This document shows positions 33,517 to 44,570 of a stretch of 64,000 nt of DNA, in pieces. The position numbers and the translations under genes were made by a program. Location: positions 3,019 to 67,018 of the forward strand of contig MU621109.1 in assembly GCA_025399215.1 (NCBI GenBank). Direction: 5' to 3'. The first letter of the stretch is position 1; every line of letters begins with the position of its first letter. The stretch is from Globomyces pollinis-pini. Taxonomy: Eukaryota > Chytridiomycota > Chytridiomycetes > Rhizophydiales > Globomycetaceae. The notes under the pieces are model-generated. The model was not told the origin of the DNA. It saw only the letters and a program-made list of their open reading frames with translations, and did no database searches.

Positions 33517-34831
33517 ATGAACAATCAATGGATTTATTCGATAATAGCTTACAGTCTTTCATCTATCATCATGACTCTTACCAACAAGTACATTTTATCT
33601 GGATTTGATTTTCATATGAATTTCTTGTTTTTATCCATTCAGGTTTATAATACTCACTAACAATTTAAGGTATGTTCCTCTTTGATTTCTTAATTGATTA
33701 CTATTTAGGTTCATTTTATAGTCTTTTGTTAATAATCAGGTTCAGAAGTAACAATTCTTATAATTTAACTATTTTATAGATTTATGAATTGATGATGTAT
33801 AGGTATAATCATTAAATAATTGATTCTGATTATAGGTAAAACTATGTAATAATTTATTAGAAAGTGTATAGGATGTTTAGTAATCTTAAAAATTACCAAC
33901 TTTTTCAAACTATCGGCATATCGTAAATTGAATATTAAAGATACTATAGAATGGTATCCAGTGATTGTAGCATTGATAACTATGGTATATACTGGAACAA
34001 AAACTTTGGAATATATTTCAATACCTATTCTCACCATATTCAAAAATATCACCATTATTTTAATTGCATATTTGGAATATCTATTTTTAAATCAAAGAAT
34101 CAATAACATGATTTGGATTTCATTTATATTGATTGTATTATCTTCAATCATGGGTGGATATGGAGATACATTAACAGTTACCATTCAATCAAATTTATTT
34201 ATTGGATATACTTGGATGTTTTTCAATTGTTGTTCAACTGCTTTTTTCACGGTTTATATGAAATATAAATTGAAATCTGTTCAATTCAAGGATTTTGATA
34301 CAGTTTATTTCAATAGTAATTTCGTTTTATGATTAATCTTTCTTTTTATTTGGTTAGATGTATTAGCTATTCCATTATTATTGTTATTATCGTTGATGAA
34401 TGAACGTGATCAAGCCAAGATTGTCTATCAAAAATATTTTTTGGATTCTAATATGGATTCGGAATTTTATGTTCTATTATGGAGTATCATTATATCATCT
34501 ATTTCAACCTTTGCAATTTCATTCTCAAGTGCTTGGTGTGTACGTATAAATGGTCCCACAACATATAGGTTAGTTTATTATCAACTAAACAAAAGTATGG
34601 TGGGTGCATTGAACAAGATTCCTTTAGCATTACTTGGAATGATGCTTTTTAATACATCAATCAATTCTATAGGGATAATTGGTTTAATTCTTGGTATACT
34701 TGATGATATAATAGTTAGGATTATCCGCTGGTCTTTGTTTTAGTTATGGGAAATCAATGGGAACGGTACCTGGGGTTGTAAATCAGTTACCAAGATATAG
34801 AACGCCATCTGCACTTCACAAATTTAATTGA
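33517..34831 (+). CDS. VRG4-like GDP-mannose transporter, copy 2
   Basis: Five exons join to 332 aa. Exon 1 (33517-33642) has exactly the length of exon 1 in copy 1 (126 nt) and starts MNNQWIYSIIAYSLSSIIM. The first intron is 222 nt; the others are 42, 27 and 25 nt and lie at the paralogous positions. TLEYISIPILTIFKNITI, the YFNN motif (split by an intron) and GALNK are conserved, so GDP-mannose is the expected substrate. The C-terminal tail differs from copy 1. It is convergent with copy 3, leaving 179 bp between stops. Confidence 0.87.
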
Positions 34832-35010
34832 TATCATTAGAGTTTTTATATTTATTTAACACAAGATTCAATAAATCACATTAATAAGAGCATTATGGAA
34901 CATTGGTTAATTTATACCATCGAAATGATTGATTGGATAAACGATTCATTAAAGTTTGATCTATACTCTTTATTGAATTGAAAAATTGTCTAGCTGATTC
35001 TATCTCTTAA

Positions 35011-36180
35011 TTATCCAGTTGATTCTACATCTTTTTCATGTTCTTCTACTTTAAAATAGACTTGATTCATTTGTTGAACTTTTCCATAACTATAAAGTAT
35101 ACCTGAACATATCGCTAAAAGTTTTAAAATCAAGAATATGAATACCCAAACCAATTCCACATATAGAAGTGACATTGACTACCGTATCATCGAATAGTAA
35201 CATCCCAGAGATAATCATTGGAACTTTATTCAATGCTCCAATCATACTAGATATTAAATATCATCTGGGTTACGAGTATGTTGTTGGCCCATTGACTCTA
35301 ATACACCATGCAGTTGTTAGCGATATTGAGAATGTAAATATTGTTGAGATAAAGATTCCAAATATTAACGAATTGATGGATGAATTGTAATCACTATCAT
35401 TTTTTTGATATTCTATAAGCATTCTTTCCATTTCTGGTCTTTCAGACACAAATGATAGTATCAATAATATCGGGATTGGTAATAAATCTAAACCATTAGT
35501 CCACATTTGTGAATAGAATGCATGGTGTTAGTAAATGTAAAGTATAATGACACTTGAACAAACTTACTGTTAAAATAAATGGTATCGTAATCATTAAACT
35601 CCACCTTATTCAAGGTATATTTCATCATAATGGTGTAAGCAGCAGTTGCAATACAATCACAAGCCATCCAGAAGTAACCATACCATACCGAATCCTTCCC
35701 ATTATCCTTTCCAATAAAATCTCCATATCCACTTATCAATGAAGATGCAATTATGAATCCAAATGAAACCAACATTAATCCATTTATCTGATAATTCTTT
35801 AAAATTTTGTAGTCCAAATAAGCTACCAATACAATCGTCACATTTTTAAATACAGTCATCATGGCTATTGACAAATACTCTAATGCTCTAGTCATTGTGT
35901 ATAACATTGCTATGAATGGTATAGTTACCCAAATCCATTTTCGTATATCATTCCCATTAAAACCTTTACATTTAATTATTCCCACTATCCATAGAATGTG
36001 TAAAAAAACCATACATCCAATACTCTATGATTCAGTATTTTGAATGGTTACTTGAATGGATAAATATAGGAAATTTAACCTAAATTCTAAATTGGTGATG
36101 ACATGCTTGTTGGTGATGGTCATTAGAATGGCCGATAAACTGTATGCCAGGATAGACACAATTGGATGGTCTAATTTCAT
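35011..36180 (-). CDS. VRG4-like GDP-mannose transporter, copy 3
   Basis: Five exons with introns of 27, 80, 27 and 31 nt join to 334 aa. The start MKLDHPIVSILAYSLSAILM, the LEYLSIAMMTVFKNVTI block, YFNN and GALNK are retained, with introns at the same codons as in copies 1 and 2. Differences from the others (for example GALNKVPM and an Ile-rich sixth helix) suggest an older duplicate. Like its paralogues it should exchange GDP-mannose for GMP across the Golgi membrane. Confidence 0.86.
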
Positions 36181-36365
36181 ACAATTATTCTTAACGCGAT
36201 TTCAGTAGTAAAAACTTTTTGCTTTTTGAAAGCAAATCGATTGAATCTCAGAAAACATTGAAAATGGAGAATTAAAATGAATTGAGATAGAATTTATATC
36301 GTCAGTAATGATTACTTGAACGTGCTACTGAAGGATGGAACAATATAGAAGAGTGCAAATGGTAT

Positions 36366-37057
36366 TCAATCAATCCATTTGAATGGGTATTTCTTTCCAT
36401 TGTAAACAAACAAGTTTTCATCTACATCAAAACCTTGACTGAATTGTGCCATAATTAAGCTGGACTTGATTAAACCCAACGATACTGGAAATTCTTTTGG
36501 AAATGGCATCTTATAATTTGTTAATTCATGATAGATTCTCCCTGTTGTATTTGACACATACAATTCTGGTTTAAATGGTATTGTGAGTGAACCTGCATAA
36601 TGTAATTGATTATCAATTAGTTTATGGAATACAATTGGAGCTATGATTGGTTTTAAATACATTCTTGGAATACCATCTAAACTCTTTACGTAATTCATTT
36701 CTCTACCACAAGGTGAAATGTACTGATATTCTGGATAATATTGATTTCGTTGGTCGTTATAGGTTAATCTTTTATAGAAGAAATCTAAAAATGTGATGTC
36801 TTTGAAACCTATCCTTTAGAGATTCCATTATACCTAACTTGTTTAATTATACTCTATTATACCTAAGTCGTTTAAATAGATTTGGTATATTACAAGATGT
36901 AAAATTCTTATGCTTCGTCTCTGCTAAAAACAATTGTCCATGATGATCAATTTCATAAAAATATCTGGGTTTAATGTGATAGTTTACTATACTCTCGAAT
37001 AGGTGGACTTGAATAACAACGTTGAAAATGAACCCTGAATTGTTTATAAAATTTCAT
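36366..37057 (-). CDS. UPF0598 family protein (C8orf82-like)
   Basis: Three exons with introns of 28 and 85 nt encode 192 aa. A short basic N-terminus (KFYKQFRVHFQRCYS) suits mitochondrial import. Family blocks are EYFYEIDHHGQLFL, CFKDITFLDFFYKRL, YISPCGREMNYV and HYAGSLTIPFKPELY. The function of this conserved eukaryotic family is unknown. The 85-nt intron contains two imperfect copies of a TTAGGTATAATxGA word. It is divergent from the permease at 37192, with 134 bp between starts. Confidence 0.85.
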
Positions 37058-37191
37058 TGAAAAAGTTTTGATTTCTAAGGTTGGGTTTGAATTAAATACA
37101 GAACTTAATAGGTCAATAGATGATTCTTCCATCCGATGACGTTTGCTGACTGTCGTGGTTTTTTATTGTGTGAATTTATTGTAATATTCAA

Positions 37192-38856
37192 ATGCCAATC
37201 ACTGAATTATTCCATCGATTAAACGAAAGACTCTTTGTAAGTAGACTGAAAACTGTTGACGAATCTTACATTTCAAAACGCGTATTACATGATAATTGGA
37301 TATCAAAACTAAATGTCACTTTGTGTGGAGTGGGAATTGTAATTCTTGGTGAATATTCTGGATGGAATTTTGGATTGAGCTACGGATGGGGTTCATTAAT
37401 AGTTGCAAGTGTCATTATTAATGTTTACTATTGGTGCCTACTGCTATGTTTATCTGAATTATCTAGTGCAATGCCATTTTCAGGAGGTGTGTTTACTTTT
37501 ACAGCTGCAAGTATGGGGAATGTGTTCTCTTATATAATTGGACTGATGACATTCATGAAGATTCTACTAGCATATTCACAAACAGTTTTGGTTATCAATA
37601 ACTACTATATTGCGTTGGCAAACTTTTCTCCAGATCAGATACAAATCTGGAAGTATTTCATTTGTGCATTCATTATTTTAATTTGCTCCATCTTAACGGC
37701 AGACCTTAAGATATTCTACAGAGTGATGGCAGTTATTAGCGGAATCGCTATCTTGGGAATAGTAGCAGTTTTTTTCCTATTGATCCCTATATTTGCAAGA
37801 AGCGATTTTTTAGCTAATATTGGAATACTTGACTGGTCTACTATTTTACCAGATGGGATCACAGGAGTTTTGAACTGTATCCCATATGCGATTTGGATAT
37901 TTATTGGGATTGAAGATTTACCAAACATTGCAGAGGAAGTGAAGAATCCGTCAAAGAATTTACCAAAAGGAATTCTATATGGGTTTTTGATTATAAGTAT
38001 TCTGGGCTTCATGGTATTGATTATGACTGGCGCGAATCCAGGCATAAACGTGATTCAAACTTCAGCAGAGCCAATCTTTGATCTATTGACAATCAACTAT
38101 GCAATCAATGCTGAAAGTTTTGGTGGGCAACTACTTCGCTGGATTTTAACAAGTGGAGCATGGAGTACATTAATTGGTGTTGCGATGAGTAATTTCTATA
38201 TTTTATCTAATACTGTAGTTGTCACACGAATCACATATTCACTTAGTCGTGGGGGATATTTTCCCACATATCTCTCTTTGACGTATCAAAACGGTGATAA
38301 GGACTCAATCGGATATGGATCCCCAATTTACGCAACGATTTTCTCTGGATTAGGATGTTATGGAATGGTTATTGTTAGTTTCTTTTTGGTCGATACGAAC
38401 ATGATTACGTTTTTCATATATGGAAGTGCATTTTATTCAGTCACTGCTTCAATCATTATTTTTACAACCTATATCATTTTGAAAGTGAAGTCACCACATT
38501 TGGATCGACCTTTTACTATATCAAATACATACATATCACTGGGTGTACCAATCCTTGGGTTAGGAATAAGTTTCTTTGCAATCGCAGGGTTCTTTATATC
38601 TAACCCAAATAATGAAATACTATTATGGACACTTGGAATTCAGATTATTGTCTCCGTCTTGTATTATATCTTTTTTGTCCGACACCGATTGATTATGTCT
38701 GTAGAACAAAAGTTCATAAAGGCACGTATTTCAAAAATGAAAGACGAAACTATCAGAAAGCATCAAATGTCACGGGCTAAAAACGAACTTCACACTGTGA
38801 TTAAAGCTACTGCAAAGTCTAGTACAAAGCACAACATTAAATCGTCAACTGGATAG
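37192..38856 (+). CDS. ethanolamine/amino-acid permease-like APC transporter, copy 2
   Basis: The frame is open for 554 codons, but 38189-38218 is a 30-nt GT...TAG segment without stops, exactly where copies 3 and 4 have an intron. It encodes an extra SNFYILSNTV-like insert, so the mature protein is probably 544 aa. The signatures GVGIVILGEYSGWNFGL, LSELSSAMPFSGG and IGIEDLPNIAEEVKN are in the family order, with about twelve helices and a basic tail. Substrate is inferred only as a small amine or amino acid. Confidence 0.85.
   Translation: MPITELFHRLNERLFVSRLKTVDESYISKRVLHDNWISKLNVTLCGVGIVILGEYSGWNFGLSYGWGSLIVASVIINVYYWCLLLCLSELSSAMPFSGGVFTFTAASMGNVFSYIIGLMTFMKILLAYSQTVLVINNYYIALANFSPDQIQIWKYFICAFIILICSILTADLKIFYRVMAVISGIAILGIVAVFFLLIPIFARSDFLANIGILDWSTILPDGITGVLNCIPYAIWIFIGIEDLPNIAEEVKNPSKNLPKGILYGFLIISILGFMVLIMTGANPGINVIQTSAEPIFDLLTINYAINAESFGGQLLRWILTSGAWSTLIGVAMSNFYILSNTVVVTRITYSLSRGGYFPTYLSLTYQNGDKDSIGYGSPIYATIFSGLGCYGMVIVSFFLVDTNMITFFIYGSAFYSVTASIIIFTTYIILKVKSPHLDRPFTISNTYISLGVPILGLGISFFAIAGFFISNPNNEILLWTLGIQIIVSVLYYIFFVRHRLIMSVEQKFIKARISKMKDETIRKHQMSRAKNELHTVIKATAKSSTKHNIKSSTG
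38189..38218 (+). other. in-frame stop-free 30-nt intron inside permease copy 2
   Basis: The segment starts GTAATTTCTA and ends AATACTGTAG. It lies at the position of the 30-nt intron in the 44571 paralogue. Removing it gives AMIVTRITYSLSRGG, aligned with TIGTIRIMYALSRGG. Retention would add ten residues. Confidence 0.75.
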
Positions 38857-39931
38857 GTGAAATATGCATGTCATTATTAATTATAAATGTTATATTTAAT
38901 TAATCTTCACCATTTCAAGACATAAATTTTGTTAGTGGTCTATTGTGATTTAAACTTTATAAGTAATATTTACGTGGTAGATCTTGCACTCTATTATATA
39001 ATGTACTGTTTTAGTACTCCACCATGTTTTCTTTTTATGGATTTATTTATTGGACTAAAATGACTTGCACTCTTTTTTTCTAAATTTTGATTTGCGTCAA
39101 TATGAAGATAATCTTTAAATGATGATTGTCTGTAGCTTCAATTCAGATACCCAGGTTTTAAAAACCTAAAATGGAACTATTATTTGTCGCGTTTCCAAAC
39201 AGAACAAAAATAATCATTGACAAAAAAATCGTTTCCAAACTCTCAATGATAGCAAACAAAAAGAAAAATATATTGGAAAGGTTAAACGAAAAGTTCTTTC
39301 AAGCTATCTTAACAAATGTCGACGAGAATTACTTGAAAAGTCGTATATTACGACCAAGTTGGATATCTAAACCACATCTAATACTTTTTGGAATTGGCAT
39401 GGTTATTAGTGGAGAATTTGCAGCATGGAATGTAGGACTATCCTATGGGTGGGGTTCATTAGCAGTATCTACAATTATTGTTAATATCTACTTTTGGTGT
39501 TTACTGCTTTGTGTTGGAGAGTTATCAAGCGCTCTACCTTTCTCTGGTGGTGCGTTAACTTTTGTAACAGCAACAATGGGCAATGTTTTTGGGTATATAC
39601 TAGGACTAGTCATATTTATGCAAACGCTTTTGGTGTATTCACAAACGGTCTTGATTGTCGGAAACTTTTACATGTCTTTGGCAAACCTTACTCTCGATCA
39701 AATCGTGTACTGGAAGTATATTGTTAATTTCATGATTGTATTGGTTTTTGGTATCATTGCAATAGACATGAAGGTGTATCACCGTGTCATTTCAGTCTTA
39801 ACTTCCATTGCCGTTACAGAAATTCTAATTATATTTTGTATGCTGATACCAGTGCTTTCCAAGAGCGATTTTTGGAGTAATATTGGAATACTGGATTCAT
39901 CCGAATTTTTACCTAATGGACTAATTGGTGT

Positions 39932-39936
39932 GTTAA
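39932..39936. repeat. target-site duplication, left (GTTAA)
   Basis: GTTAA immediately before the left LTR is repeated immediately after the right LTR at 43417-43421. Five bases is the usual duplication for Ty1/copia integration. Confidence 0.92.
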
Positions 39937-40011
39937 TGTTGGAATCAGTAAAGAAGTTTATTAACAAACGCGAAACTAAAACAACTAAACAAACACATGA
40001 TTCACTCAACA
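39937..40011 (-). repeat. left long terminal repeat, 75 bp
   Basis: A 75-bp repeat bounded by TGTTG and CAACA is identical by eye to the right copy at 43342-43416. The element's coding strand is minus, so this is its 3' LTR. The pol frame's stop codon lies inside it. The LTR is very short compared with most copia elements. Confidence 0.92.
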
Positions 40012-41680
40012 GGATCAGTACAGGAGACACCTAGAAACGCTGAGTGGCGAAGAAAACGAGACCCGGTAAGAGGTTTGGTAAAGATGTCCGAGGGATTATC
40101 AGAGGAGGGGATGTAAAGGACAGTAACGAGGCCCTGGCGGCAGAAGTCACGAAGGGAGAAAAATTTGAGATCGAGATGTTTAAGACGGAAAAAGCAATCA
40201 CCAGAGTGAAGGAATTTGATGGCACCCTGATTATCTTCATGGAGAGGAAGAGGAGCGGGATCGGGGAGAAAAAGGGAAAGAGCAAGACGACGGAGCCAAA
40301 TAGCCTGGGTAGAGGCAGAATAGAGGGGGAGAATCTCAGATTCGGTAGAAGAGACAATCGGAGCGGGGGAGAAGGAGGATTTCCACGAGATCGCGGCAGA
40401 GCCAGCTGAAAAGAAATACCCGCCAGAGGAGCGACCAGTATCCATGCAGGAGTTGAGAGAGGCATCAGAGTAACCGGCAAGAGAAACAGGAACAGAGCGA
40501 AAAACAAGACCATGAGAGGAAGTGCCCCGCAGGTATTGCAGAATATGCTTCAGGGCAGCAAAATGACGAGGACCAGGATTGGCGAGAAAACGAGACAACG
40601 AGCTGACATGATGGGTGAGTTCAGGGCGTGTATGGGTAGCAAGGTGATTGAGGGAACCAACCAGAGCACGATAAGAGAGAGGGAGATCAGGCGCAGGTAA
40701 AGGAGCATCGGACGGGGAGGGAGAGTCACGGACAGAAAGATCATAAAGGAGATCACCAGGATTAGGCCGAGGTTTACAGTCCTGCATGCCGGTATCCCGG
40801 AGAAGAGAAGAGATAAAATCAGGTTGAGAGAGCGAAAGAGTCCGAGCGGTACGGTCGCGAGTGACATGATAATGAAGGAAGCGGGAGATGGGACCAAGGT
40901 CTTTAGAGGGATATTGAGAATGGAGACGAGTAAAAAAAGAAGATAGGAGAGACGAAGAGGTAGCTGCAGCAGCAAAATCATCGACATGAACTAGAAGAAT
41001 AAGACGTTCAGAGGGGGACGGAGAAGAGGTAAAGAGGCAAGGATCAGCAGGAGAGGCGAAGAAACCGCATTGAGTAGTAAGAAAAGAGGATAGTTCGGAG
41101 TGCCAGAGCATGGGAGCTTCACGTAGGCCGTATACAGACTTGTCTAAAAGATAAAGCCAGTCCGGGTGAGACGGGTCTTTGAAGCCAGGGGGTTGGGAGA
41201 CATAGACCGGGTAAGGCATATCAGCCTGAAGGAAAGCTTGAGAAACATCGAAATGGGAACATTCCAGGTCATTGGAACAGACGAGTTGGCAGAACAAACG
41301 AAAGGAAGTGTCAGAGGGAGTGGGAGAATAGGTGTACGGACAGTCATCGTCGGATTGTTCGTTGCCTTTAACGACGAGACGACCCTTAGGAGTACCATCA
41401 GCTTTCCGGGTGAAGACCCAGCGGACATGGAGAGGAGTTTTATCCGCAGAAATAGCATGATCAGGAGGAACCAGACGACCAAAACGGTTAGCAATAAGGC
41501 CATTGAACTCTGTGGTGGCTGCCTCATACCATTGAGCAGCGTCAGGGCGGGTGCGGATCTGGTGAAAGTGAGACGGTGGAGGAAGAGGAGCAACCGACGC
41601 GTAGTTGGATATAGTGCGACGCGGGGCGTGGAGAATGTGATCAGATGAAATAGTGGTGCGATACCCAAAGTGGTGTGCCA
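40002..41680 (-). CDS. copia reverse transcriptase and RNase H (Pol part)
   Basis: This frame covers the RT fingers (HVRWVFTRKADGTPKGRLV), palm (SHFDVSQAFLQADMPYPVY and the HVDDFAA catalytic pair) and RNase H with its three acidic residues. It ends in IFTKPLTGSRF near the LTR. No stop interrupts it, so RT activity could be intact if it is translated. It is not in frame with the gag-protease part upstream. The DNA is visibly richer in G+C than the flanking permease gene. Confidence 0.88.
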
Positions 41681-43315
41681 GTCGAGGAATGAACGAGGAG
41701 TGGACTGCACAGTATGAAGAGAAGTGTGGATAGGAGTATGGAGAGGAAGAGAAGGTGGGGAAGAGAAATGGGAGGGATCAAGGGTGTAGAGGCCGTCAGA
41801 GCCAAGGGATCCTGTGAGGAGAGTATGTGAGGTGATCGTGGGCAGAACTGAGGAGATAGACGAGCATGGGAGGAGAAAGTACTTTCCTTGGTGGAAGAGG
41901 GAGGAGTAACCGTTCTTGTCGAATGACGAGATAGAGAGAAGGTTCGACGTAGCAGATGGACAGTGGAGGACATTTTCTAAAACGGCTGATTTACCAGAGG
42001 TGGTAGTCAGTTGAACTGAGCCAGTGCCAATGGAGGCCATAGAGCCACCATTGGCACAATCAACAGAGTTAAGGGAGGGCGAGTAGAGGAAGAAAGTATC
42101 TTTATTGCTAGTAAGATGACGATTAGTACCGGAGTCGAGTATGTGGGCATTTGGAGAAACGACGAGATGGGCTTTAGGACTAGGGTTGGAGTCGGGAACA
42201 CTGGTGGTGGACATGGCTGGAACAGTGGTGGTGGAGACAACTGGAGCTGGAGGAGTAATTGCAAGGTTTGTTTTGGGGGACTGTCCGGTAGAGGGAGAAG
42301 TAGCAAACGCACAGACTGAGGGAGTACCTTGACGGTGCCAGGTTTTGGGAAACCCAGCTTTTGAGCAGGCAGCACACGGATGGCATTTCCAGCATCTAGA
42401 TTCATCATAGTGGTTGTGTGGAGTACATGGGGTGGGTGGAGAAGTAGAAGCGGGAGCTGAGCGGGCAGAAGGAGTACGGACAAAGTTGGCAGTCGGGGCA
42501 GCAGAATTTTGGGAAGTGGTAGAGGGACGAGGAGGGAGGCGAGAGCGTATACTGGACTCCCATTCCATGGTGAGGTCATCTCGTAGTATGTGGAAATCAA
42601 CGTTGCCTTGTTGTCTAACATTTCGAAGAACATCACGGTATTGAGAGTGAAGTTGATGAGTCCATAATATTTGAACCAATTTTTCCGAGGTGACATGGTA
42701 ACCAAATTGATCGGTGAACTTTCTGACGAACACTTCATAGTCCACAATAGCCTGTGCCATGTCGATTGGCATTTTGTAGTCGATGAGTTCATATAGGGTC
42801 ATATCTTTGTTTGCATCATTCTTTTTTGGTTCAAGGGTCCTCCAGGCAGTGAGGATATTGGTGCATTGAGAGACAATGGGCTTGACTTTGTCACCTAGGA
42901 GGCTATTAAAGAGATATAGAGGAAACGATTCTTTAGGAGTAGACATTAATGGGTCCCAGTAACCTAAATGAGTGAGTAGAGTTTCAACTTTAGCAGCCCA
43001 GGTATACCAGTGACGGGTGTCTTTAAGTTTGTGATCGTCTTTGATATCTTTGGGGTCAAAGATATCATGAATCTTCGGTGGAGTCGGTGGAGGTTGAACG
43101 AAAGACATTGCAGAGGTAAAGGCTGCAGTTATAGTTTGTAATAGTTTTTGGTCAATTTCGGAAGGGATGGAATTAAAAATGTCTGAAGTAGGAGTTCCAG
43201 GACCATGTTTTCGTGTCCCAGAACCAGGTTGTCTTGAAGGGGATGGGGATTCGTCTAAGGTAGTGTTTGTAATTATTTTAGAGGAAGTGTTTGGAGGAGT
43301 ATGAGGAACAGACAT
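41681..43315 (-). CDS. copia Gag and protease (Gag-Pol N-terminal part)
   Basis: The frame is open from ATG 43313-43315 and stays open to 41144, though after about 41680 it is a shadow of the RT frame. Recognisable parts are the Gag helical region (WYTWAAKVETLLTHLGYW), a CWKCHPCAAC cysteine cluster, protease LDSGTNRHLT and SNLLSISSFD, and the GAG-pre-integrase WHTTLG. Integrase, which should follow, is absent. Confidence 0.85.
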
Positions 43316-43341
43316 AGGGAGAACGGGATGCTGATAACGTG

Positions 43342-43416
43342 TTGGAATCAGTAAAGAAGTTTATTAACAAACGCGAAACTAAAACAACTAAACAAACACA
43401 TGATTCACTCAACAGT
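43342..43416 (-). repeat. right long terminal repeat, 75 bp
   Basis: Identical to the left LTR. It is the 5' LTR of the element in its minus-strand orientation and is followed on the right by the second GTTAA target duplication. Two identical LTRs suggest a recent insertion. Confidence 0.92.
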
Positions 43417-44570
43417 TAAACTGTATGCCATACTCAATATGGTTCTTTGTTGGAATTGAACTGCTACCCAATTTATCGGAAGAAGCTGAAAAATCGTCAA
43501 CCAACACTCCAAAGAGTATGCTAATTGGGTTCTCTGTGCTATCGACTTTGGTTGTGGTAGTGATGATACTAGTGGGTTGTAATCCAGGGATATCAATACT
43601 TCAGTTTTCTATCGATCCACTCATTGATCTTTTATTCATAAACTATAAAATCGATCCTACCTCATCAATTGGTCTACTAATAAGATGGGCATTATCTTTA
43701 GCACATCATGCAACAACCATTAGTTTTTCAATTGGTAAGCTGATTAATTAGTACTGATCGATTCGTATTTCATATGCTCTTAGTCGTGGGGGTTACCTAC
43801 CAACGTTCCTGTCATTGACATACCAAAATGGTGATGTTGACTCTTTTGGTTATGGTTCACCCATTTACGCAGTAATAGCTGCAAGCGTAGCTTGTTATGG
43901 GATGATTGTTGTCAGTTTTTTTCTTGGGAGTACCATCTTTGCTAGTTTCCTAATCTATGGAAGTGCTTTTTACTCATTAACAGCTGCAATATTTGTCTTT
44001 ATCTCCTATATCATCTTAAAATTTCGATCACCACACCTCGATAGGCCCTTTAATATCTCCAACGGCCCAATTGCCTTCCTTATACCCATCCTCGGCCTCA
44101 TACTTACAAGTTTTGCCATTTCAGGGTGCTTTCTATCGAATCCCAACAACACAATTGTTTTTTATATTCTAATGATACAGGTCATTGTTTCAGTGATATA
44201 CTACATATTTTTCGTTCGGCATCGTTTAGTACTATCAGCTGAGCAAAAGTTTATCAAAATGCGGATTTGTAAAATAAAGGAAGAAACCCTAAGAAAGCAT
44301 CAAATAGATCAAATAAAAGGAAGATTAGACGTAAGAAGTCGTGTGGTCGAAAATCATGCGCAAGGTGTCAGAAATAACGGAGTTAAGTCTGAAAATTTAT
44401 CAAGCAAAAGAGATAGTCACCTAATTAAATGATTTGTACTAAACTTATCTTGTTACATATCTTTTTTTATTGATAATTGAAAGGATGATATGATTAAATC
44501 TGTGTGACTGTTTTTTACGCGATTGTTGTTTATCATTTTTCGTTATTCGCCATCGTTTTTGAATAATTGA

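Larger units (their letters stand above)
39937..43416 (-). mobile_element. Ty1/copia LTR retrotransposon lacking the integrase core
   Basis: The element is 3,480 bp with identical 75-bp LTRs and 5-bp target duplications. The gag-protease part begins at ATG 43313-43315, only 26 nt from the 5' LTR, in a leader with a TTATCAGCAT primer-binding-like word. It shows Gag, a Cys/His cluster and the protease motif LDSGTNRHLT, then the pre-integrase DWHTTLG at about 41680. Reverse transcriptase follows almost directly (AAQWYEAATTEFNG, HVDDFAAA), then RNase H with SDAS, SSTESE and EDNQGAI. The zinc-binding part and catalytic core of integrase are missing and the frame shifts at the junction, as after a deletion. 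Confidence 0.92.
39246..44432 (+). pseudogene. ethanolamine permease-like gene copy 3, split by a copia element
   Basis: The 5' part (ATG at 39246, with a possible earlier ATG at 39171) carries GIGMVISGEFAAWNVGL and LSSALPFSGGALTF and stops at 39936 inside FLPNGLIGVL. The 3' part resumes at 43422 with NCMPYSIWFFVGIELLPN and runs to TGA at 44430-44432. Removing the 3,480-bp element plus one 5-bp target duplication restores the frame exactly. The 3' part has a second lesion. At the family's intron position (about 43733-43756) a GTAAGC donor remains, but the expected acceptor ends GAT, so splicing would shift the frame. The gene is therefore probably dead. Confidence 0.88.

Noticed and set aside
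41641..41973. Extra minus-strand ORF suggesting a programmed frameshift in copia
   Set aside because: It is a shadow of Gag-protease; the real frame change coincides with the missing integrase and is better explained by deletion.
40044..42395. Several long plus-strand and alternate-frame ORFs opposite the copia element
   Set aside because: They are purine- or proline/leucine-rich shadows of the minus-strand gag-pol and have no motif of their own.
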